The notes under the pieces were generated by a model. The model was not told the DNA's origin and did not search any database. It was given only the letters and a program-made list of their open reading frames with translations. A DNA stretch of 58,635 nucleotides, from the NCBI GenBank assembly GCA_029974925.1, contig JARKQH010000206.1, positions 1 through 58,635 of the forward strand. Reading direction: 5' to 3'. Numbering within the stretch: the stretch's first letter is position 1; every line of letters begins with the position of its first letter. A program made the position numbers and the translations under genes. The DNA comes from Verrucomicrobiota bacterium (GTDB lineage Bacteria; Verrucomicrobiota; Verrucomicrobiia; Limisphaerales; UBA8199). Positions 25,884 to 32,417 of the stretch are shown here, one piece after another.

Positions 25884-26924
25884 ATGAACTCCACGCAAGT
25901 TGTTGGCGCGGTGGCCGTGGTTCTGGCGGGAGCGGTGTTGGGCTTCCTTGCGGGCCGCGCAATCCCCGCCGCGTCCTCCGGGGGTGACCCGGCCACGGGT
26001 GCCCCTGACGAAAGAATTGCCCCGGCGCCGCGGATGCTGAGGGAGATTGATGGGGGCTGGTCGTGGTCTCGCGTGGCGAGCGATGACCTCATGCAGTTCG
26101 TCGCGAACCTCCGGAGCGTCGGTTGCCCTGAGGCCACAATCGGGGACATTATTCACGCCCGCGTGTGGGCAGACTACGACAAAAAGATCGGTCGCCTGTT
26201 GGATCCGCTGGCCCGGTATTGGAGCACCGCCGCGGAATTGAGGGCGACGGCTGACCAGATCAAAGCGCTTCGCCGGGAGCGGGACCAGGTATGGGCGGCA
26301 CTGAAACTGGAAACTTCCGCTTTTGACTTTTCCAGCGCCCTCTCGCCGGAAAAGCAGCGGTATGTGACCGAGGCGCTCAAGACATATCCCAAGATCAATG
26401 TCGGAGCGGACGCCCCTGCGGCGGACAAGGAGCGCGCCTTGCAGAACCGCAAGGCCCGGATTGAATACCTCTCCCGATTCCTCACGCCGGAGGAGTTGCT
26501 CGACTACCGCATCGCGCATGACGGCGACGCGTTTGCCGTCAGGAATTCTATGAGCGGACTGACCCTCAGCGATGCGGAGTTTCGACGGGTTTTCGACTTC
26601 TTGGACGGGCAAAGCCTGAACCGGACAAATGGCCTCCTGGCGCCGGACCTGGAAGTCAAGTTGAGGGAGACGTTGGGTGACACCCGGTATTCCCAATACC
26701 GCCAAGACGCCGAAGCGCTGAACCCCGTGCTGCGGTCATGGGCGCGTTCGGTGAGGCTGACCGAGGATCAAACGCGTAAGCTGATTGAGTTGCGCTCAGC
26801 CGCCAACGCGCTCGGCATGCCACGGTACCGGGAGGAAGCAGCAAAAATCATCCAAGACCGGTCCTTGATCGAATTTTACTTTGGGAATCCAATACTTTGG
26901 CGCGGCACAAATCCGCCCCCCTGA
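25884..26924 (+). CDS. Membrane-anchored periplasmic protein, paralogue 1
   Basis: A 346-residue protein. One N-terminal membrane segment (VVGAVAVVLAGAVLGFLAG) is followed by a Pro/Gly-rich linker and then a mostly helical, charged domain. Its features LRSVGCPEATIGDII, NRKARIEYLSRFLTPEELLDYRIAHDGDA and a C-terminal helical region recur in the next gene, so the two are paralogues from an old duplication. The next start is 1 base beyond this stop. I do not recognise a family with known function; the anchored helical form suggests a periplasmic structural or scaffold role. Confidence 0.65.
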   Translation: MNSTQVVGAVAVVLAGAVLGFLAGRAIPAASSGGDPATGAPDERIAPAPRMLREIDGGWSWSRVASDDLMQFVANLRSVGCPEATIGDIIHARVWADYDKKIGRLLDPLARYWSTAAELRATADQIKALRRERDQVWAALKLETSAFDFSSALSPEKQRYVTEALKTYPKINVGADAPAADKERALQNRKARIEYLSRFLTPEELLDYRIAHDGDAFAVRNSMSGLTLSDAEFRRVFDFLDGQSLNRTNGLLAPDLEVKLRETLGDTRYSQYRQDAEALNPVLRSWARSVRLTEDQTRKLIELRSAANALGMPRYREEAAKIIQDRSLIEFYFGNPILWRGTNPPP

Positions 26925-26925
26925 C

Positions 26926-27948
26926 ATGAAACGAATCCTCGCGCTCGTGCCCATCGTCCTGATGGTTTTCACCGCTGCGTTTGTGGCGGGAAGATGGTCT
27001 GTGGCGACGGCTCGCGTGAAAGCCCAAGCGCCACCCCCCGTCGCACCGCCAAGCCGCGAGCCGATGCGGGAACCGGAAGGGGAAACAATCATTCCATTCC
27101 ACTGGTCTCGCCTGGAATCCACCAATTATGCAACGTATGCCGACAACCTGCGAGCCGTCGGCTGCCCCGAAGCTGTGCTTACCGCGATTATCCAAGCGGA
27201 CCTGACCAGAGCCTACGCGCCAAGATTTGCCGAGGCGTCCAAAGCCGTCGCCGGTTTGCCCTTGCCCGAGGTCGAGAAGCAACGCCGACACGCGGAGATC
27301 AAGCGGGAGATCGAATCCATCCTCTATGACCAGCTTAGACTTCAGCGACCTGAACGCCAGGCCCACTCCCGGTTTGCGGCGCAGCAGGAGGAGAAAATTG
27401 CCGAGGCATGGAGGCTGTTTCCCCAACCACAAGCCGATCCCACAAATCCTGAAAGCATCGCTCAGGCCCGGAGCAATCGGGAGGCGCGACTCCAATTTCT
27501 TTCGCAGCACCTTTCTGCGGACGAGTTGTTGTACTACAAATTGGAGCGCGAAGGAGATGCGCGGCGCGTGGAAATGCTCCTGGCCGGGATGCAGCCTACC
27601 AAAGAGGAGTTCCTGCGCGTTGCAGCGGCGGTGGGGAACAGGGACGTGCGCGCTGTCAATGGCAAGTTGCCGGACGACGTGAGAGAGATACTGCAGGGGG
27701 TGCTTTCCCCGGAGCGCTTCGCTCTGCTCATGGACCTCCAGCGGCCGGAATACCGGGCCATTGTATTCAACGCCATCCTGCCGTTCGACCTTGCGCCGGA
27801 TGTGGCAAGCCGCCTGGTTGCCCTGCGTCGGAACACCTATCCAACTGACCCTGCATCGTATGCAGAGGCGGTGAAGGCGTTGTTGGAGCCCTCCCAAGCG
27901 CAGTGGTACCTGAACAACAAACTGATCCACCCTGACGCATCGCCGTGA
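26926..27948 (+). CDS. Membrane-anchored periplasmic protein, paralogue 2
   Basis: A 340-residue protein. The ATG at 26926 gives MKRILALVPIVLMVFTAAFVAG, an N-terminal anchor, and lies one base after the preceding stop; the frame is open upstream but without a signal. The soluble part matches the preceding gene in order: NLRAVGCPEAVLTAII, then NREARLQFLSQHLSADELLYYKLEREGDA. The final stop overlaps the GTG start of the next gene in a GTGA overlap, so the four genes appear translationally coupled. Function is unknown. Confidence 0.65.
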   Translation: MKRILALVPIVLMVFTAAFVAGRWSVATARVKAQAPPPVAPPSREPMREPEGETIIPFHWSRLESTNYATYADNLRAVGCPEAVLTAIIQADLTRAYAPRFAEASKAVAGLPLPEVEKQRRHAEIKREIESILYDQLRLQRPERQAHSRFAAQQEEKIAEAWRLFPQPQADPTNPESIAQARSNREARLQFLSQHLSADELLYYKLEREGDARRVEMLLAGMQPTKEEFLRVAAAVGNRDVRAVNGKLPDDVREILQGVLSPERFALLMDLQRPEYRAIVFNAILPFDLAPDVASRLVALRRNTYPTDPASYAEAVKALLEPSQAQWYLNNKLIHPDASP

Positions 27949-28874
27949 GCAACAAACCCAACCTGGCGCTGCGCCTGACGGTCTCAGTTCTTGGGGGCGC
28001 GGTTCTTTCTGTCAGCGAGCCTGCGGCATTCCTGGATCAGGAAGTTGCCATGGTCGTGTTGCAGAGAATGCCAACCGGCCAGCGCGGACAAACTGCCCTT
28101 GTAACGCTGCCGGCCAAAAGCTGTGAAGAGGAAATTGCCCGCCAAATCTTTTCCCTCAAATCAATGGGCGTACGCGGCGTGCTGCTTTTTGTTCCGGCAC
28201 ACCGAGCTCGAGGCGCAGCGGTCTTCCGAGAAGCCCTGCGCTTGGAGGGCGTGGTTTGGGTTACTGATCCGCGCAGCCTGGCCCCCACGCTCGCGCGATT
28301 CGCCACCTGTCGCCCCTTGCTGGTATGTACGAGGTTGGGGTCGGCAGTCATCGCAGAGCCGGGACCGCACCCAATGCTTAGCGCCACGGCACTGGCGCTG
28401 ACGTGCGCGGAGGACGTTGCCACATTCAAACGGATAGGCGATAGCCCTTTCAAGCTTCTGTTTCCCCGCGGTCGGAATGTTGTTCAGGACAAAGCCACGA
28501 ATGCGTTTCTAGCCTGTGTTGCGCTGCAAGAAGACCGGCCTGTACCCCGTTACAGCACCCCGGCCCGTCAGAAGGCGCCAGTTGAGTACGCCGCGGACGT
28601 CTGCCAAGCACTCCTTGACAGGCGATATCTAATCGAGCTTGACATTTCCGCCAGGTGTACGCTGGCTGGTCTGATCGGACTGCTTTTTGCTTGCTTGAAA
28701 AAGCCACCCGCCTGTTTGGTTGCGGCCATTCTCTTGATGGCGGTTCTCTTCGTAACTGCTCTGCTGGCGAAAGCGCAGCTTCCTATTGGATCGGTCGCGC
28801 TGATTTGTATCTTCACCTTGGCGACACGGGACCTCTTCGTGAGGACGGCAGTCCATGCGCCTGCCAACTGTTAA
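27945..28874 (+). CDS. Membrane protein with sensor-like extracellular domain, CHASE2-like at best
   Basis: A 309-residue protein starting with GTG, overlapping the previous stop by 4 bases. One weak N-terminal hydrophobic segment is followed by an alpha/beta domain containing LVTLPAKS...SLKSMGVRGVLLFVP. Two or three membrane segments close the protein at about 235-300 (ACLVAAILLMAVLFVTALLA; IGSVALICIFTLATRDLF). The layout of an extracytoplasmic alpha/beta domain followed by C-terminal membrane helices recalls CHASE2, but the match is weak. A similar stretch recurs in the middle of the next protein. It overlaps the next start by 20 bases. Unknown function. Confidence 0.55.
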   Translation: MSNKPNLALRLTVSVLGGAVLSVSEPAAFLDQEVAMVVLQRMPTGQRGQTALVTLPAKSCEEEIARQIFSLKSMGVRGVLLFVPAHRARGAAVFREALRLEGVVWVTDPRSLAPTLARFATCRPLLVCTRLGSAVIAEPGPHPMLSATALALTCAEDVATFKRIGDSPFKLLFPRGRNVVQDKATNAFLACVALQEDRPVPRYSTPARQKAPVEYAADVCQALLDRRYLIELDISARCTLAGLIGLLFACLKKPPACLVAAILLMAVLFVTALLAKAQLPIGSVALICIFTLATRDLFVRTAVHAPANC

Positions 28875-30924
28875 ACCACCGGGCCGCTGGCGGTCACTTC
28901 CCATCTTCCTTGCCACAATATCGCTCGCGCTGAGTGCATTGTGGGAGCCATTTCTGCATCACCGGCACGAGCAGGCCCTTCAGGTAGTGGGCTTGCTGCT
29001 CGTGGCGTCCTGGAGCTGGCTTTCTCTGAAACTCGCAGAACCAGAGCGCAGGTCTGTGGAGCGGGCTGTTTTTGTTTTGTTCTTGGGGGTGAGTTCAGTG
29101 ATGGCAATCTTCCCGGGCATGTTACAACCCGAGCCACTCTTTTCAGCCAGCTACCGCGGTATACCGCGATGGCGAGGTTGGGTTCTTGATCCTAACAACT
29201 CCGGGGTGGTGTTGGCCTTGGCCTGCGTCATCGCGCTTCGGCTCAGAGGGGAGGCGCGAAAAGAATTTCACCACGTCCTCTTTGTGCTTGCCGGGCTCCA
29301 CGCTTTTCAATTGGCGCGATCATTCAGCCGCATCGGGCAGCTTGTGCTGGTACTGGCACTCGCTACGTGGCTGTGCCCCAAGTGGCAGGGCGCAAGTCGG
29401 AAGTCGAAACTGGCGGCTTCGGGAGCAGCGCTCGGCCTCCTGCTGGCGATGTCGATGAGCTTATCCTGGCTGCGTTCGTCAGACATACTCCTACTCCGCA
29501 GACTGGCCTCTGTTTCCAATGTCATGGACCTGCCGTGGGCAAACCGACTCTACGTCTTGCCTGGCGCCATCCAGGCGATGCTGGACCGTCCCTTGGTCGG
29601 GTGGGGTTGGGGGGAGGTGCTCCCGATCCACCGGAAACTTTATTGCCCAATATTTCTGCCCGACAACACGGCGGTCTTGCTGAATGACTATGCCCATCTT
29701 GGCGCGAGTTACGGGGTTCCCATGCTTGTCCTCGTCCTGTTCATCCTCATTTGGTGTCTGTTGCAGGGGAAGAATTCGTATGCCAAAATGACTGTTCTGG
29801 CACTGTCCGTCGCGATGTTTTTTCAAGGGGTGATCCGTGTTCCGCTTACGTTTATCCCCCTGTGCATCAGCCTCGGCCTGCTGCTAGGCGAGACGCCTCC
29901 CTGGCGCCGGAAGAGCTGGCGACTGCCGGCGCCACCGCTCGCTCCGACCATGGGGGCACTGGTGTTTCTTGCTGCTTGGGGCGTCGGACCGTTGCTAGAA
30001 AGCGACTTGAGGATAAGCGCTGGTCGAGACAGGATAGTCATTGTTGGAAAAGGGGTCCGCCCGTTCACAATTGGTTTCGTCACGGACGGCAATTTGGCTG
30101 ATTATGGTCGGGAGGCGCGTGCCGCCGCCTCACTAGGTGTGCGGGCCGTTATTCTGCACCCGCGCGCGTTGGAAGATTTTGAACACGAATACGGGACCAA
30201 CGGCTGGCTTATCACTGACCTCCCAGGAGAGAGACGGCTTACGCCAGGTGAGATCAAAGCGCCGAGGGCGGTGCTGCGCGGGGTGCAGGCAGTCCGCAAG
30301 GTGTTTGACGCCGCGAAATTCGAGAAGGCGCCAGCCCAGCCATCACCGGACAGGCCCTACCCGCTTGGACTCGTGGTAACCGCCCTGTTCTTTGTCAGCC
30401 TGCTGGTGTTGATCAGAGAATGTGCGCTTCACTCGCTTCGTCCGGTCGCTGCGGCCAGCGTCGCGACCGCTGCTTCCCTGCTTTGTCTCGGTGTCCAGTC
30501 GCGACCGTCGGGCTGGCTTGAAGAAAACCTTCTGGTCGTGGAATGGGCAAACCAGATGCGCCCGGTGCAGGTGCCCGATGAAATATACCGCGAATACGTT
30601 GTCAACCCCGTTGTCGGGCCTACCTTCGTCCTTCGCAATCGCCGTGAGGTTTGGCACACGTTTTACCAGACAGCGAAAGCGGACGACCCCCGGGAGGTTC
30701 TTGACCGGCTGAAAGAATCCATTGACGCTCAGGTTTTGGTTGTTCCAAGCACCACTGAAACGGTTAAGTCCTTCGATGAGGTTTGGCGCACTCGGACCTG
30801 CACCGCCGCAGAACGGTGGCATCTATTGGTGGCGGCGCTTCGCACGCTGAACATACCGGCTCGAATACGGGACCAACGAGCGGAAGTCTGGGTGGATGGC
30901 GAATGGATCCCCGCAGCCCGCTGA
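28855..30924 (+). CDS. O-antigen-ligase-like membrane protein fused to a transglutaminase-like end
   Basis: A 689-residue protein. Residues 1-375 hold about ten membrane segments with the order and motifs of Wzy/O-antigen ligase proteins (RGWVLDPNNSGVVLALA; LARSFSRIGQLVLVLALAT; MLDRPLVGWGWGE). A periplasmic alpha/beta part with AAASLGVRAVILHPR follows. Two further membrane segments lie near 500-550. The C-terminal 110 residues resemble a transglutaminase-like fold: CTAAERWHLLVAALRTLNIPARI then AEVWVDGEWIPA. The cysteine is present, but the usual histidine before the W is not obvious, so activity is doubtful. The fusion and operon suggest surface-glycan assembly or ligation. Confidence 0.65.
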   Translation: MRLPTVKPPGRWRSLPIFLATISLALSALWEPFLHHRHEQALQVVGLLLVASWSWLSLKLAEPERRSVERAVFVLFLGVSSVMAIFPGMLQPEPLFSASYRGIPRWRGWVLDPNNSGVVLALACVIALRLRGEARKEFHHVLFVLAGLHAFQLARSFSRIGQLVLVLALATWLCPKWQGASRKSKLAASGAALGLLLAMSMSLSWLRSSDILLLRRLASVSNVMDLPWANRLYVLPGAIQAMLDRPLVGWGWGEVLPIHRKLYCPIFLPDNTAVLLNDYAHLGASYGVPMLVLVLFILIWCLLQGKNSYAKMTVLALSVAMFFQGVIRVPLTFIPLCISLGLLLGETPPWRRKSWRLPAPPLAPTMGALVFLAAWGVGPLLESDLRISAGRDRIVIVGKGVRPFTIGFVTDGNLADYGREARAAASLGVRAVILHPRALEDFEHEYGTNGWLITDLPGERRLTPGEIKAPRAVLRGVQAVRKVFDAAKFEKAPAQPSPDRPYPLGLVVTALFFVSLLVLIRECALHSLRPVAAASVATAASLLCLGVQSRPSGWLEENLLVVEWANQMRPVQVPDEIYREYVVNPVVGPTFVLRNRREVWHTFYQTAKADDPREVLDRLKESIDAQVLVVPSTTETVKSFDEVWRTRTCTAAERWHLLVAALRTLNIPARIRDQRAEVWVDGEWIPAAR

Positions 30925-31370
30925 TTCGGCCCGTGCCTCCGCTTTGTGCTGGATCAACGCGCGCAGCACCGAGCTTGGCCCCGCCCGGATCTGCAGCAAG
31001 AATACCTTTTTGTGATGCTGGGGGAATCACACCACGTGACCACAGCATTCCGACATCCGTACGCCCTCGAGAATTGCCAAAGGGTCTCGTCCGGGGCGGT
31101 GGGGGAGTGTTCGAAAACCCCTGCAGGTCAGGGGCCGCTCACCCGGAGCGTGTGCCCGAGATAGGCTGATCGGGTTCCGGTCGGCGGACAGGTGCGCCCG
31201 GCTGCCCGCTTATAGTCTCCCGCCCCCGACATGCGAGAGGTAAAGCCCAGCGTCCTCCTTCGCGTCGATTACCAGGATCCACCCACGATTCGCTGCGGCG
31301 GGTCTGGCTTTAAGACGCGACCTTGCCGGTTCGTTCGCCCAATGCTGGGGTCGCGGAATCGCAGGGATTA
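30925..31370. other. Gene-free 446-base gap before the IS element
   Basis: No convincing gene is seen. There is a weak hairpin CCCCTG-CAGGT-CAGGGG (31118-31134). On the minus strand a short protein-like string VIDAKEDAGLYLSHVG (about 31215-31265) may be a remnant of something lost, but it is too short to assign. Confidence 0.4.
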
Positions 31371-31426
31371 GAGCGTTTCCATAAATAATGTAGCGTGTTT
31401 GAGGGAAGGGTGATAGACTTCTGGCC

Positions 31427-31861
31427 GTGAAAGCTATCCCCGTCGCCATTCGCGAGCGCATCATTCAACTCTACGACCAGGGAAAGCGCACGGCCGAGAT
31501 CGCCGCCAGTTTCGGCTACTGCGTCGCGGCGGTGCGCCGGATCCGCCAGCAATTCAGAGCACGCGGCACGCTCCAGCCGCAGACCCACCGGTGTGGCCGC
31601 AAGACGCTCCTGACCGCCTCCCGCAAGGCCCGCCTGCTCCAATTGCTGGAGCAGCGACCGGATGCCACGCTGGCGGAACTGGGCGCGCCATTCAAGCGGC
31701 CCACCTCCACCATGGACCTGTGGCTCACCCGTTTGGGGTGGAGCCTTAAAAAAAACGCTGCACGCCAGCGAGCAGTCGCGGCCCGACGTGGTGGCGCGAA
31801 GAAAGGCATGGCCGCAACGACTGGCAGGCGTGGCCGCCGAGCATCTGGTGTTCGTGGATGA
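31427..31861 (+). CDS. IS630 transposase, first frame (DNA-binding part)
   Basis: A 144-residue frame. The first 110 residues are the helix-turn-helix region (IRERIIQLYDQGKRTAEIAASFGYCVAAVRRI, and RPDATLAELGAPF further on). The frame is meaningful up to SLKK at the A8 run (31748-31755). After that the sequence RAVAARRGGAKK is out of register with the family. The true protein continues in the second frame by a +1 shift (or equivalent transcript slippage) at A8, a route known for some IS630 members. A GTG precedes the AAAGC context at 31427. Confidence 0.85.
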   Translation: MKAIPVAIRERIIQLYDQGKRTAEIAASFGYCVAAVRRIRQQFRARGTLQPQTHRCGRKTLLTASRKARLLQLLEQRPDATLAELGAPFKRPTSTMDLWLTRLGWSLKKNAARQRAVAARRGGAKKGMAATTGRRGRRASGVRG

Positions 31862-32351
31862 AAGCGGGGCCCATACGCAGATGACCCGGCGCTACGGGCG
31901 CAGCCCCATCGGCCAGCGGCTGGCGTGTCCGATCCCGCACGGACATTACCAGACGACCACCCTGATCGCCGCCGTGCGGCTCAAGGGACCACAGGTGCCG
32001 TGGTTGTTTGGCGGGGCGATGGATGGGGAGTTGTTTCTGGCTTGGGTGAAGCAGGGATTGGTGGACTGTTTGCAACCCGAGGACGTCGTGGTCATGGATA
32101 ATCTGGCCACGCACAAGGTGGCCGGTGTGCGGGAGGCGATCGAAGGTGCCGGAGCACGCCTGGAGTATCTGCCACCGTATTCGCCGGACTTCAACCCCAT
32201 TGAGCCGATGTGGAGCAAGGTGAAGCAGGGGTTGAAAAGCCGGCAGCCACGGACTGCCCGCCAACTGCACAAGGCTGCCGGGGCTGCGTTTGCCGCCGTC
32301 ACACCCGCTGACTGCCAAGGGTTCTTTTCACACGCCGGCTACGCTATATAA
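31749..32351 (+). CDS. IS630 transposase, second frame (DDE catalytic part)
   Basis: The catalytic half, entered by frameshift at A8. It reads KKTLHASEQSRPDVVARRKAW, then VFVDESGAHT (first Asp), VVMDNLATHKV (second Asp) and YSPDFNPIEPMWSKVK (Glu), the DDE triad of IS630 transposases. The frame is open from 31662, but only the part after the slip matches the family. Length of the joined product is about 307 residues, normal for the family, so the element looks potentially active. Confidence 0.85.
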   Translation, partial: KKTLHASEQSRPDVVARRKAWPQRLAGVAAEHLVFVDESGAHTQMTRRYGRSPIGQRLACPIPHGHYQTTTLIAAVRLKGPQVPWLFGGAMDGELFLAWVKQGLVDCLQPEDVVVMDNLATHKVAGVREAIEGAGARLEYLPPYSPDFNPIEPMWSKVKQGLKSRQPRTARQLHKAAGAAFAAVTPADCQGFFSHAGYAI

Positions 32352-32417
32352 TTTATGGAAATGCTCTAAGCCGCGACTTGTCCCTGCCCACGCCCCGTGC
32401 AATACTGCGTGTCAGCA

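Larger units (their letters stand above)
31371..32366 (+). mobile_element. IS630-family insertion sequence, complete, 996 bp
   Basis: Inverted ends of 25 bp, 31371-31395 and 32342-32366, match at 22 of 25 positions (GAGCGTTTCCATAAAT... against GAGCATTTCCATAAAT...). TA dinucleotides flank both sides (31369-31370 and 32367-32368), the TA target duplication expected for IS630. The body holds two overlapping transposase frames. The element lies at the right edge of the island-like segment, 51 bases before the amidohydrolase start. Confidence 0.93.

Noticed and set aside
30922-31164. In-frame TGA at the end of the ligase-transglutaminase gene with 80 more open codons and a U-x3-C pattern
   Set aside because: The tail (FGPCLRFVLDQRAQ...) does not look like the end of a known domain, no clear hairpin follows, and the domain seems to end naturally at PAAR. 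High GC makes long open frames common.
31215-31464. Minus-strand frame ending VIDAKEDAGLYLSHVG
   Set aside because: It runs across the IS left end, so it cannot be one gene; only a short possible remnant remains outside the IS.
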